Part shown: piece after piece, positions 34,991 to 44,286 of the stretch | How the letters are laid out: each line of letters starts with the position of its first letter | Numbering within the stretch: the stretch's first letter is position 1 | Source of the DNA: Lewinellaceae bacterium | Lineage (GTDB): Bacteria; Bacteroidota; Bacteroidia; Chitinophagales; Saprospiraceae | DNA length: 64,000 bases | Assembly: GCA_020636005.1 (NCBI GenBank) | Contig: JACJYR010000003.1 | Coordinates: 983,509-1,047,508 of the forward strand | Reading direction: 5' to 3' | Notes under the pieces: generated by a model | The model's input: the letters and a program-made list of their open reading frames with translations, nothing else | What the model was told of the DNA's origin: nothing | Databases searched by the model: none | Translations under genes and position numbers: made by a program

Positions 34991-35638
34991 ATGATAACAG
35001 CTACCAACATTCAAAAATCCTACGGTGAACTTCGGGTGCTAAAAGGTGTGGACATCGAAATCCGGCAAGGGGAGATAGTTTGCATTGTCGGCAAATCGGG
35101 CGCCGGGAAGAGTACCCTACTGCACATCCTGGGCACCCTCGACCAAGCGGACCAAGGAAAGGTCGTTTTTGACGGGACAGATGTTTCACGCCTGAACGTC
35201 AAGGATTTAGCACATTTCCGCAACCAGCGAATCGGCTTTATCTTCCAGTTCCACCACCTCCTGCCCGAATTTACCGCCCTTGAAAACGTCTGCATCCCCG
35301 CCTTCATCAAGGGAACACTGGAAACCCAGGCGAAAAAGCGTGCAACAGAACTCCTCGATTACCTTGGCCTCTCCGAGCGCCTCGGCCACAAGCCCACCCA
35401 GCTTTCGGGCGGAGAACAGCAGCGCGTCGCCGTTGCCCGTTCGTTGATGAACCAGCCCGCCGTTGTGTTTGCCGACGAACCTTCCGGCAACCTTGATTCT
35501 GCCTCCTCGCAGGAATTGCACCAACTCATTTTTCAGTTGAGAAAGGATTTTGGGCAAACTTTTCTCATCGTCACCCACAACATGGAACTGGCCAAAATGA
35601 GCGACCGTACATTGGAGATGAAGGATGGGCTTCTGTGA
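34991..35638 (+). CDS. lolD: ABC transporter ATP-binding protein, LolD type
   Basis: 215 residues: Walker A GKSGAGKST, Q-loop FIFQFHHLLPEFTALENV, signature LSGGEQQRVAVARSLMN, Walker B VVFADEPSGNLDS, H-loop VTHN. The FQFHHLLPEFTALENV and EPSGNLD pieces are typical of LolD/MacB-type ATPases; LolCDE extracts lipoproteins from the inner membrane. No LolC/E permease is adjacent; in Bacteroidota they often lie elsewhere. The gene symbol rests on family likeness. Confidence 0.9.
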   Translation: MITATNIQKSYGELRVLKGVDIEIRQGEIVCIVGKSGAGKSTLLHILGTLDQADQGKVVFDGTDVSRLNVKDLAHFRNQRIGFIFQFHHLLPEFTALENVCIPAFIKGTLETQAKKRATELLDYLGLSERLGHKPTQLSGGEQQRVAVARSLMNQPAVVFADEPSGNLDSASSQELHQLIFQLRKDFGQTFLIVTHNMELAKMSDRTLEMKDGLL

Positions 35639-36003
35639 AGGGGGACAGCATGAAAAAGTGAAGAGTTGGAGGAATTCCTGTTAAAGAACATCACAGCATC
35701 TGCTTGGGAGCCACTATTGTTTATCGATTCACTTTTGCTGTTCAAAATTTTTCGGGACAAAATTTCGGCATCCACCACTGAACAAATCCATTTCGGTTTC
35801 GGATTTTAGTACAAAACTTTCAATTTCGGACATGGAAAAACCGTTTTAACTTGCAAGCGTTGTGAACAAAAGGACATAAGATGAGCATTCGAATCCCCGA
35901 CAGTTATAAGTATGGAGCAGGAGATTTTGCCGCATGGACTTGGCGCCGGCCCAGGGAAATTTATTCGATTGGGTCAAAACCTGCACGATCTACTGCATTC
36001 AGT

Positions 36004-37911
36004 ATGCGTTTTTTAAAAAACCTGTTTTCAAGTTTTATCAAAAGATTCAGCCTCCCGCTTCTCGTTTACACATTATATATATGTATCCAAATCCCGGCGT
36101 CAGCTGCGTCCTTTTTGGGGCCAGCCAACGACAACTGTTCCAATGCTTTTTTTTTGAAAGATGTGACTAATTGGTGCAGCTCGCCCAGGCAATTTACCAA
36201 TGAGGGGGCATCGGGATCAAACCTGGAAGGCCCTGGCTGCTTTCCCAATTATTTGTTTGATGCCGATAATGATGTATGGTTCAGGTTTATAGCAGTGGCC
36301 ACCACGGTAAACATCAGCATCATAGGTGCCATTGAAAACAACCCTGGCGGCACTTTGCAGATGCCCCAGTTTGCGCTTTACCGTGGCTCATGTTCGGGCG
36401 GTATGGCAGAAGTAGCATGTATCTCCGATGCCCTGGGCTACAATATCGTCGAGACGTTCATCAACAACATTACCGTTGGGCAATCCTACTACATCCGGGT
36501 AGATGGCAGGAACAGCCGCACCGGTTCATTCCAGCTTTGCATCAACAACTTCAACCCCGTCCCCTCCCCTTCTTCGGATTGTTCGTCTGCGGTTGTGCTT
36601 TGCGACAAATCGCCGTTCACCGTACCCAGCGTCCAGGGTGCGGGCTTGAACCGTTTTGAAATAACAGGCGGGCTTTGCGTGCCCGAAGAATCACAATCTG
36701 CCTGGTATAAGTGGACCTGCGAAAGCCCCGGGCAACTAAGTTTTACCCTGAAACCAATAAATCCATCGGACGACCTAGACTTCATTTTGTTTTGGTTGCC
36801 CAATGGCGTAAACGATTGCTCCCTGAAGGTGCCGGTAAGGTGCATGGCTTCCGGTGAAAATGTGAGCGAGCGTTTGGAATTATGGAAAAGGTGTACTGGG
36901 GCAACCGGCCTTCGGCCCTCCTCCACCGATATCGTGGAAGAACAAGGCTGCCAGGAACTGGACGACAACTTTGTTGCGCCATTACAAATGGAAGCAGGAA
37001 AAAGTTATGCCCTGATGGTGAACAATTATCACAACACCGGAAACGGGTTCTCCATTGAATTTGGTGGGTCGGGCACCTTTGTAGGCCCAAAAGCTCATTT
37101 TACCGTGAGTAAACTAAAAATTCCAAAGGGATCTGAACTATGGGTAAAAAACGCTTCCAGTTTTTCTGGCGGTATCAAAAAATGGGAGTGGAATTTTGGC
37201 GTGGATGCCAAGCCTCAGTCAGCAAATGGGGCAGGACCACATAAGGTGGTTTACGGTTCAACTGGAAAAAAATCCATCTCGTTGGTCATCGAAACCAATA
37301 ATGGGTGTCAGGTTACCAAGGTCAGGGACATCCAGGTGACAGACCCACCCCCACCACCAAAGGAAGAAGTGCCACCTGCCAAACCCGAACCTTCCCTCGA
37401 TGCAACCAGGGAGGAAGAAGAGCAGGAAACAGAAGTGGAAATGGCGGCTGTAAACAGCGATGCCCCGCTTGGACCCTCGTCCGGGGAACAACCTTCTTTG
37501 CAAAATAATCCCTCCCAATCACCGATACAGTCTGGGGGCAATACCAAAGTGGTGGAATATGAGGCCGAATACAGCGCCACCATTTACTTTCAAGCAGATT
37601 CGTCAAATTTAGAAGAGGAGGACAAAGTGGTATTAGATGAAGTGATTGGCTACTTGATGGACGATCCAGAATATTTTGCCATCGTGGAGGGCCACACCAA
37701 CAGTATCCCTTCGGATGAATATTGCAACAAGCTTGCTGCCGAAAGGGCAGAAAACGTTATAGCCTTTCTGAAAAGCCAGGGAATCCCGGAGCAACGCATC
37801 ATCCGGAAAATCTATGGTAAGAGCAAAAAAGCAGTGGTTGATGAAAAATACCGGCTGCGACGAAAAAATCAGCGGGCCATGGTGAAGGTGGTGAAACGGA
37901 AGGATGAATGA
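36004..37911 (+). CDS. OmpA-like cell-envelope protein with PKD-type domain, 635 aa
   Basis: ATG 36004 starts a signal peptide (ends IPASAAS); an ATG at 35881 would add 41 residues of no recognised type. The N-terminal half has two jelly-roll or CUB-like segments starting NDNCSNAFFL and DCSSAVVLCD with cysteines (residues about 20-370). A PKD-like piece (SSFSGGIKKWEWNFG) lies near 400-470, then a Pro/Glu-rich linker, and a C-terminal OmpA domain (ATIYFQADSSNLEEEDKVVL ... VEGHTNS ... LAAERAENVIAFL) that binds peptidoglycan. It is thus probably an outer-membrane or periplasmic protein tied to the wall. The 365 bp upstream holds no other gene. Confidence 0.87.
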   Translation: MRFLKNLFSSFIKRFSLPLLVYTLYICIQIPASAASFLGPANDNCSNAFFLKDVTNWCSSPRQFTNEGASGSNLEGPGCFPNYLFDADNDVWFRFIAVATTVNISIIGAIENNPGGTLQMPQFALYRGSCSGGMAEVACISDALGYNIVETFINNITVGQSYYIRVDGRNSRTGSFQLCINNFNPVPSPSSDCSSAVVLCDKSPFTVPSVQGAGLNRFEITGGLCVPEESQSAWYKWTCESPGQLSFTLKPINPSDDLDFILFWLPNGVNDCSLKVPVRCMASGENVSERLELWKRCTGATGLRPSSTDIVEEQGCQELDDNFVAPLQMEAGKSYALMVNNYHNTGNGFSIEFGGSGTFVGPKAHFTVSKLKIPKGSELWVKNASSFSGGIKKWEWNFGVDAKPQSANGAGPHKVVYGSTGKKSISLVIETNNGCQVTKVRDIQVTDPPPPPKEEVPPAKPEPSLDATREEEEQETEVEMAAVNSDAPLGPSSGEQPSLQNNPSQSPIQSGGNTKVVEYEAEYSATIYFQADSSNLEEEDKVVLDEVIGYLMDDPEYFAIVEGHTNSIPSDEYCNKLAAERAENVIAFLKSQGIPEQRIIRKIYGKSKKAVVDEKYRLRRKNQRAMVKVVKRKDE

Positions 37912-38006
37912 AAATAGATAAGCTAGGAAAGTGGCAATCATCAAAGATAGCCCGACGACTGTTAACTCTTCCCTACCTTAGCGGCTCAAAAAAGCCACTT
38001 TAAACA

Positions 38007-38690
38007 ATGAACGCTACCTTAGCCATTGCCGCCGTCACAGTCGGTTTTATTTGTTACCAGTTTATTACACAATCGCCTCAGTTCTGCGAGTTTTTTGAAA
38101 ATAGGTGGGGCGGAAACAAGGCCAAAGCCTATCAAATTTATGGACAACTTTGGTTGGGGGCGTTCTTGTACGGGGTTTTGCCTGCAATTATCGCACTCAG
38201 CCAAGGCATTGATTTTCAGGATATTGGCATCCGCTTTCAGCATGGAGGCACTACCATGGCCTGGTGGCTGGGTTTAGGATTGGTCATTGTTGCGATAACT
38301 TATTTTTCTCACCGAAAGCCGGACAGCCTAGCTATGTACCCCGCCATCCGGGTACCGCCGCCCTGGAGCAGGCGCATGACATTTGCCAGCGCCCTTAGCT
38401 GGGTGGGTTATTTACTGGCTTATGAATTTCTGTTCAGGGGATTTTTATTGTTTACCTGCCTGGAGGAAATGGGGGTGCTACCGGCCATTGCCATCAATAC
38501 TTCACTTTATGCCCTGGTGCATGTGCAAAAGGGCTGGAAGGAGACGATTGGGGCTATTCCCTTGGGCATTGTTTTTTGCCTGCTCGCTATCCAGACAGGG
38601 ACGATTTGGATCCCTTTTTTGGTGCACGTGACCATGTCGCTGTCGAATGAGTGGTGGACCTTGCGGTATTTGGGGAGGGTGGGAAACTAG
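38007..38690 (+). CDS. CPBP-family intramembrane protease, 227 aa
   Basis: Six or so hydrophobic segments and the CPBP/Abi core: LAYEFLFRGFLLF (motif 1 Glu and Arg; the first Glu of the usual EE pair is Tyr here), SLYALVHVQKG (motif 2 His) and FLVHVTMSLSNEWW (motif 3 His/Asn). These membrane metalloproteases resemble Rce1; bacterial roles include bacteriocin self-immunity. Which substrate is cut is unknown. It converges on the next gene with a 20-nt gap. Confidence 0.87.
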   Translation: MNATLAIAAVTVGFICYQFITQSPQFCEFFENRWGGNKAKAYQIYGQLWLGAFLYGVLPAIIALSQGIDFQDIGIRFQHGGTTMAWWLGLGLVIVAITYFSHRKPDSLAMYPAIRVPPPWSRRMTFASALSWVGYLLAYEFLFRGFLLFTCLEEMGVLPAIAINTSLYALVHVQKGWKETIGAIPLGIVFCLLAIQTGTIWIPFLVHVTMSLSNEWWTLRYLGRVGN

Positions 38691-38710
38691 AAATGGTGCC
38701 TGCTGTGTTT

Positions 38711-40138
38711 TTAGGATTCGAGTTCGGCGATTTTTTCTTTGAGCCAGGTGATAGAGGCGATGCCTTTTGGCTCAGCCAGTTCTACTTCTTTTTTTAGTTT
38801 ATCAATGGCTTTTTGGTCACCGGGAAGGGTTTTGGTGAGTTGTTTAGTGAATTTGATGAGGTTGGTGTAGTGGATTCGTTTTGCTGCGGAGAAGTCTTTG
38901 TGACGATTTAAGTAGGTACGAAAACTGTCCATAAGTGAATAAAGTGGTTCTACCTCATCCATCTCATAATAGGTGTGCAATAGTATAGATTTTGAATTTA
39001 GGTTATACGTTAAGTCGTCATATTCCACTGTTTGCAATTGTTGAATAACCTTTGAATAGTCTTTTTGATAAAAATATAAAGTCGCAAGTGAATAAGAGAC
39101 GGCATTTTCACGCATTATTTCAGGTAGGTATGTTTTGAATTTTTCAATAAACTTCTCCGTCCAAGAATAATTACCAAGCCTTAACGCTACACCAACAATG
39201 TTTCGAAAATGCCAAGGTGAGAGTTCTCCATCTGTCATTAAAAATTCCTTTTCTAACAATACGTTAACAAGGTTAAAGTATTCCTTCATGAAATCTAAGT
39301 AGCCCTGATTTATTTTTTTCATGCAATAATTCAACGCAGCTTGGTAGATAAATTCAGCTTCATTACGAGGGAATAAATCTCCATACTTATCTAAAAGTTT
39401 TATAAGATTAAAGTAGTGCTCTGTTGATTCACTGTTAACATTTGTCAAAAATATTTGATAGTAAATGGCTATAGGAGGTACATCTTCAAAGTCATATTTT
39501 TCAACATGAGAAATAATCTCTTCCATTAAAAGCAATTTATATTCATGAGATACCATTGAAATTTGGCTCAGGACAGAACAACTAAATCTGAGTTTTTCAG
39601 CAATAAAGAACCTATCCAGGTTATTTAAAATTTCTTCGACGTTTCTTTTTGTTGTTCTATCATGTTCCAATTCCATCAAGTCATAGTAATTCTTTTCAAC
39701 TAAATATTGGGATAAATAATAATTAGCTGTCTTATAAAATTGTTGTTCAGTCATTCTTCTTGCATTTCTCATAGTACTTTTGTACAACCTTTCCAACTTT
39801 CTTTTGGCAACCGCTTCTATTAGATAATTTGATTGATGTATTGGATTTTCTTCATAAACTTGTTGAGCCAAAAAGCTTTCGATTAGCTTTAATAAATCAG
39901 AACAATTTTTCCTAAATAGAATGTCATCATATGAGTTTTGGGGGTAAATCTCAAACCAAAGTCCTTCTTTCTGGATTTCTTCTTGCACTTTAGCATTGAC
40001 ATGATTCACCAACACATCAAAAAGTTTCACCAAAGCCTCATTCTTGTTAAAATAGGGCGAAATCAAAAACTTTCTGAGCCGATTCTGCTCATATTTGTTA
40101 AAGCTTTCAAGTATGGAATACAATTTGCTATTTTGCAT
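38711..40138 (-). CDS. Conserved hypothetical cytoplasmic helical protein, 475 aa
   Basis: Start ATG 40138 (MQNSKLYSILESFNKYEQNR) is chosen; the longer frame uses a non-ATG start and adds an uncharacteristic leader. All-helical, rich in Leu/Tyr/Glu, with TPR-like pairing (YSLATLYFYQKDYSKVIQQL; LLHTYYEMDEVEPLYSLMDS). No signal peptide or TM. A/T-rich compared with neighbours. I recall similar uncharacterised proteins in Saprospiraceae but no function. It shares a 440 bp upstream region with the divergent T9SS gene. Confidence 0.75.
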   Translation of the reverse strand: MQNSKLYSILESFNKYEQNRLRKFLISPYFNKNEALVKLFDVLVNHVNAKVQEEIQKEGLWFEIYPQNSYDDILFRKNCSDLLKLIESFLAQQVYEENPIHQSNYLIEAVAKRKLERLYKSTMRNARRMTEQQFYKTANYYLSQYLVEKNYYDLMELEHDRTTKRNVEEILNNLDRFFIAEKLRFSCSVLSQISMVSHEYKLLLMEEIISHVEKYDFEDVPPIAIYYQIFLTNVNSESTEHYFNLIKLLDKYGDLFPRNEAEFIYQAALNYCMKKINQGYLDFMKEYFNLVNVLLEKEFLMTDGELSPWHFRNIVGVALRLGNYSWTEKFIEKFKTYLPEIMRENAVSYSLATLYFYQKDYSKVIQQLQTVEYDDLTYNLNSKSILLHTYYEMDEVEPLYSLMDSFRTYLNRHKDFSAAKRIHYTNLIKFTKQLTKTLPGDQKAIDKLKKEVELAEPKGIASITWLKEKIAELES

Positions 40139-40578
40139 TTTGTAAAAAGTTATTACCTTAGTGGCTTGAAATTTGAGTCTTGGAAGACTTGGCAGTGTTG
40201 GTTGAAATCTGGAACAAAAATAAGCTGAAAGCAGCTTAATTTTTCCTTTCCAAAATGACAACCTGATTTTAAAGAAAGTTCAAAAGTAAAAAAAATAAAA
40301 ATTTCACAATCTATCAAATTCTTTTGAACCAACTTTAAGGTACATCCCTGAATGTGAATGAATTACAAATTTACTTGACACTATTCGACAGTTTTTGATT
40401 TTCACACTTTGTGTTTTTTGTATTTGAAAAAACCGCTTACTTGGTTTAAACTTGTACCTTGAAACTTAGTAAGCATCAGGCAAGACAACTTTTATGTATT
40501 AAAGGATTTCACACGAATTACAACAACTGCTCGCCGGAAGTAACGTTTCGGCAAATCGTGAAACACTATTTTTTAGCA
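40139..40578. other. Divergent intergenic region, 440 bp
   Basis: A/T-rich, no supported gene. Holds the promoters of both neighbouring genes; none matches the full consensus, though TTTGTG/GTATTTG blocks lie at about 40408-40425. TTACTTGGTTT at about 40437 recurs elsewhere in the window. Confidence 0.5.
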
Positions 40579-43206
40579 ATGAAAATCCACGAATCCATGA
40601 ATGTATTTCTACACAAAAAATCTGTTTTCCTCCTCTTGGGGCTGTTTTTATGGGGATGGACGACCCATTTGAAAGCCCAATCCTACACTTTGGAGATTGT
40701 TGACACGGTGATGTTGATGAACACTACCGCACATTTCACCTTCAAGCAGTACGGGTTGAATACTCCGCAAACGGTACATTTTCCCAACAACAATCAGGCA
40801 GCTTACTTCGATCCCTATTCTTATGGCAACAAATATAAATTTGGTGTCAAGGGCTTGCCAGGTGTTCCTCCCAACAATTTTACCACCAACCATCTCTACT
40901 ATACCCCACCCCAAGGTTTTTTGGGCAGGGACACAGTGGAAGTTTTATGCCACAAACCCTTTGGGAGTGGAGCTGCAACTATTCAGGTTTACCGTATTTA
41001 CCACATCACGGTGGTACCCTCTTTTATCCATGCAGAAAATGATTACGCTTCTACTTTTGTCAACCAGGCTGTTACCATACCAGTTTTGTTGAATGATATA
41101 GGGAATGGAACCAACCAAACCATAGCAGAAATCGCCAACATCAATCATGGGACGGCTGATAAAATTTTAGGTGGCACCCAAATTTCATTTACCCCGAGTG
41201 CTGGTTTTTCGGGTTTGGCCCACCTGAACTACACAATTTGCGATTCGCAGGGATCCTGCGACATGGCAACAGTGAGTATTTGTGTCAACCAGATTTCCCC
41301 GCCATCTTACGACTCTGTATTTATTATGACAGAGAAAAACACGGCACAGGTGGTGCTGATGCAGTTGGACAGCAATTTTAGTGTACAAATTCCACCTTCA
41401 CATGGAACTCTGGATACGCTTGAAACTCTCGTATATGTTCCTGGTAACGATTATGTTGGTCTGGACAAAGTGACCTTTCATGATGCAGTCCATAACAGGA
41501 CGAGGGTTTTTTCTATTCATGTGCTTAATGTGCCGGCTCCGAATGCCTTTGCATTTGATGATGTAGTTTACACCGCAGTGGATGTTCCTATTGAAGAAAT
41601 CCATTTGCTGGCAAATGACAATGGAGGAGCCTATCTTTCTCCGGTCAATGCAATTGGTTACCCCAACACGCATGAAGGCGGTACCCTAACTTTCTTATCC
41701 GGTGCAGGTACTGGGGTATATCGCTACAATCCCCCAACAGGTTTTTCCGGGATTGACTACTTTAAGTACAAAGCCTACTACCCAAATAGCAGTCAATACG
41801 ATATAGCCACATGCTACATCATCGTGAGCAACATGAACCCGGTCAAACCGGTTTACCAAATTACTATCCCCAAAAATACCCCTTTGGTGTTGGGAGACCA
41901 TTTACCAATACCCAGCTACGAATTTATCAACATCAACGAAGGGGATGGGAGTGTAAAATTTTATCCTGGTTTCAATACAGTTACTGATTCAGTTTTTGGT
42001 CAAACCTTCTCAGGTTATAACATGCTGGTCTATTCACCGGTCGTGGACGCCATCGGGAATGATGAATTTGAGTTTAATTATTGCCCAGTCACGCAATCGG
42101 GCAATTGCCCTTTGGTGAAAGTGGAAATTGAGATAGTGGACATGGTATCCCCACAAGGTGACACCTTGTGTGCAGGCGGCGAATGTGTATGGCCGGGCGA
42201 TGTCAACACGGATGGTTCTGTTGATGTCAGGGACATCCTTCCCATTGGGCTTTGTATGGGAGAGGTTGGAGCGGTACGCAACAATGGATCGGTTGCTTGG
42301 TACGGACAGTATTCCGACAACTGGAACAACCTTTTTGCACCGCCCATGCAATTCAATGGAAAACATATCGACACCGATGGTAACGGGATTGTCACGCACC
42401 TTGATACTACGGCCATTGGCCAGTTTTATGGTAAATATCATAACCTGACCCCGGCACCCATGCCCGCCATCAAGTCCTTGCCATTCTACCTCCAGGAGCC
42501 AGAGTTTACCAACATTCAACCAGGAGATGTGCTGTACGCACCCATCCATTTAGGCAACGACTCCATACCAGCCATCAGTGCTTATGGCCTTACTTTCGAA
42601 TTGGAATACGATCCAACGATATTTGAAAGTGTCAAAGTTTATTTCAGCGATACAGCTTGGATGAGTTACAATTCTCCAATCCTTTCAATGACCCATAAAC
42701 CTTTTAATGGTAAATTGGATGCAGGTTATACAAGAACAAGTGGAGTTTCTGCAAGTGGGTACGGAATTATTGGAGTTGTTGAGTTTATTGTTATCGAAGA
42801 TCTTTCTGGTTTAAAACGAAATAAAAATTCAACTACTGTAAAACTAAATTCTTCAAGCCTAATGAACGGCAATGGCCAAACTTTCGGCCTGAATGGCAAC
42901 AGCCTTACTTTCAACCTTGATTCCAATGAGGAAGGTGATATTGCCACTTCTGGCAAGAGTGAGTTAGTGGTCTTCCCGAACCCAGCCCAGCAGACTGTCA
43001 ACCTGCATGTGAATGGCTACAACAATGAAATCGGCCGTATCATGCTGTTCGATATGGTTGGCAAGACGGTGTTTGACTCTGGCGACATCCTGGCCAAGCG
43101 CTCGCAGTTGGATGTTTCCAGCCTGAACAATGGGATGTACGTGGTGCGGGTCGTCACCTCAACCGGGGGAGTCCTGAGTTCTAAAGTAGAAGTTTTTAAT
43201 CATTAA
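40579..43206 (+). CDS. T9SS-secreted protein with Ig-like, dockerin-like and cohesin-like domains, 875 aa
   Basis: ATG 40579 (MKIHESMNVFLHKKSVFLLL) opens a signal peptide ending LKAQS; the TTG at 40459 is rejected. Then three or four Big/cadherin-type Ig domains with the VLLNDIGNGT and IHLLANDNGG pattern (residues about 160-540), a dockerin-like calcium segment (WPGDVNTDGSVDVRDILPIG and HIDTDGNGIVTHLDTTAIG) at about 545-620, a cohesin-like beta domain (GDVLYAPIHLGNDSIPAISA) at about 640-780, and a type A T9SS tail (VVFPNPAQQTVNLHV ... VEVFNH). Both dockerin- and cohesin-like parts in one protein suggest self-assembly or scaffold building on the surface, by analogy with cellulosomes; that is inference. 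Confidence 0.88.
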   Translation: MKIHESMNVFLHKKSVFLLLGLFLWGWTTHLKAQSYTLEIVDTVMLMNTTAHFTFKQYGLNTPQTVHFPNNNQAAYFDPYSYGNKYKFGVKGLPGVPPNNFTTNHLYYTPPQGFLGRDTVEVLCHKPFGSGAATIQVYRIYHITVVPSFIHAENDYASTFVNQAVTIPVLLNDIGNGTNQTIAEIANINHGTADKILGGTQISFTPSAGFSGLAHLNYTICDSQGSCDMATVSICVNQISPPSYDSVFIMTEKNTAQVVLMQLDSNFSVQIPPSHGTLDTLETLVYVPGNDYVGLDKVTFHDAVHNRTRVFSIHVLNVPAPNAFAFDDVVYTAVDVPIEEIHLLANDNGGAYLSPVNAIGYPNTHEGGTLTFLSGAGTGVYRYNPPTGFSGIDYFKYKAYYPNSSQYDIATCYIIVSNMNPVKPVYQITIPKNTPLVLGDHLPIPSYEFININEGDGSVKFYPGFNTVTDSVFGQTFSGYNMLVYSPVVDAIGNDEFEFNYCPVTQSGNCPLVKVEIEIVDMVSPQGDTLCAGGECVWPGDVNTDGSVDVRDILPIGLCMGEVGAVRNNGSVAWYGQYSDNWNNLFAPPMQFNGKHIDTDGNGIVTHLDTTAIGQFYGKYHNLTPAPMPAIKSLPFYLQEPEFTNIQPGDVLYAPIHLGNDSIPAISAYGLTFELEYDPTIFESVKVYFSDTAWMSYNSPILSMTHKPFNGKLDAGYTRTSGVSASGYGIIGVVEFIVIEDLSGLKRNKNSTTVKLNSSSLMNGNGQTFGLNGNSLTFNLDSNEEGDIATSGKSELVVFPNPAQQTVNLHVNGYNNEIGRIMLFDMVGKTVFDSGDILAKRSQLDVSSLNNGMYVVRVVTSTGGVLSSKVEVFNH

Positions 43207-43216
43207 TCATATTGTT

Positions 43217-43247
43217 CTCACGGGGTGGCTGGCAGTCGCCCCGTGAG
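43217..43247 (+). terminator. Hairpin after T9SS/dockerin gene
   Basis: CTCACGGGG (43217-43225) pairs with CCCCGTGAG (43239-43247), 13-nt loop. The tail has few T, so termination strength is uncertain. Confidence 0.6.
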
Positions 43248-43308
43248 TTACCCCACCCAAAAACCTAAAGAAGTAATTCATATTCGTGGAATTTTATCAT
43301 TGCTAGTG

Positions 43309-43336
43309 AGTCGCACCTTAGTGCGACTTATTTTTT
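43309..43336 (+). terminator. Terminator-like hairpin 1 of the gene-free region
   Basis: AGTCGCAC (43309-43316) pairs with GTGCGACT (43321-43328), 4-nt loop, then T-rich tail. The stem sequence recurs in the hairpins at 43838 and 44287. Confidence 0.8.
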
Positions 43337-43752
43337 GTCCGCCTCTCAGGTATGGCTTTGACAAAAAAGTTACTGTGCGAATACCATAAGCTGGTAGCTG
43401 CCTCGTTCTAAGCAGTAGTCATTTTTAAACTTTGAACGGTCAAGATGGGTTAACTAATAAGTTTAATCTGTCACTTTAGCCACAACTTCAACTACCCACA
43501 TCTGATTCGAAGATTTTTTACCCATCTTTTTGAGAATTCCCTATAGATAAATTAACTTTTTTCTCACAAACTGGAAGAACATTTCAAAAGTTATGTTTGT
43601 TTAAAACACTGATTAACAACCACATTTGAAAAATAGATCATACGATTTAGTAAAATAAAAATATTACAACCCTGTAATTTTGTCTTTGTCCCGGGCGTTT
43701 TGTTGCTGCATATTTGTATCGTGATAGTTGAGAAACGGAGGAGAAAGATAAA

Positions 43753-43809
43753 ATGCCCTCAAAAAAGTCAGGGCCAACTCCCCGAAAAAGTTCGGGACTC
43801 AAAATTTGA
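43753..43809 (+). CDS. Candidate micro-ORF, 18 aa
   Basis: ATG 43753 to TGA 43807-43809, reading MPSKKSGPTPRKSSGLKI. It is preceded by GGAGGAG about 9 nt upstream, an unusually strong Shine-Dalgarno for this phylum, and it ends right before the first repeat box at 43811. Too short to be sure; it could be a leader peptide or chance. Confidence 0.25.
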   Translation: MPSKKSGPTPRKSSGLKI

Positions 43810-43837
43810 ATATGTTCATGGGATTATAATTTGTTGA

Positions 43838-43870
43838 TAGCAGGTCGCACTAAGCGACTTGCTATTTTTT
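43838..43870 (+). terminator. Terminator-like hairpin in array unit 1
   Basis: TAGCAGGTCGC (43838-43848) pairs with GCGACTTGCTA (43854-43864) with one G-U pair, 5-nt loop, six T. Confidence 0.85.
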
Positions 43871-43993
43871 CCCTCATCTGAAAAGCAGGTGATAGTAGGC
43901 AACGGAAACGACAGTCAAGTAGAAGAAAGGATAGAAGCCGGAAAGCCGCAGGGAAATTGAAAAATGTATATGTTCATGGGATTATAATTTGTT

Positions 43994-44039
43994 AATAGTG
44001 GGTCGTCCCGCATTTTTGCTGGGGCGGCTTACTATTTTT
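43994..44039 (+). terminator. Terminator-like hairpin in array unit 2
   Basis: 16-bp stem AATAGTGGGTCGTCCC (43994-44009) with 44021-44036, closed by several G-U pairs, then T-rich tail. Confidence 0.8.
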
Positions 44040-44083
44040 CTTGAACAAAATTTCTTCCCAGTATTAAGATAAAACCAATAAAA

Positions 44084-44116
44084 AAGGCTGACTTCAAAGA
44101 AATCAGCCCTTGTTTT
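44084..44116 (+). terminator. Terminator-like hairpin before array box 3
   Basis: GGCTGA (44086-44091) with TCAGCC (44103-44108), A-run before and T-rich tail after. Confidence 0.65.
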
Positions 44117-44286
44117 AGGACATGTTCATGGGACTATAATTTGCTAATAGCAGTAAATCTGAATAGAAAGTTGTATTAATGAAAATACAATGCCAAAGAA
44201 AGGGCTAATAATCCACTCCACCAAACCTAAAGAACTTTTTTTAAAAGAAAATTTATTTGTTTTGGATATGTTCATGGGATATTTAA

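Larger units (their letters stand above)
43811..44285 (+). repeat. Array of four conserved boxes with about 150-nt period
   Basis: A 30-nt box beginning TATGTTCATGGGATTATAAT lies at 43811-43840, 43969-43998 and 44121-44150, with a shortened copy at 44267-44285; spacing is 158, 152 and 146 nt. Sequence between boxes differs. Three boxes run into T-tailed hairpins (43838, 43994, 44287). Not CRISPR-like in spacing or spacer form. Possible tandem small RNAs. Confidence 0.85.

Noticed and set aside
43811..44285. CRISPR array
   Set aside because: Boxes are about 150 nt apart, spacers vary in length and carry terminators, and no cas genes are near.
43811..44285. Integron attC array
   Set aside because: Units are too short for cassettes, hairpins end in T-runs like terminators, and no integrase is in the window.
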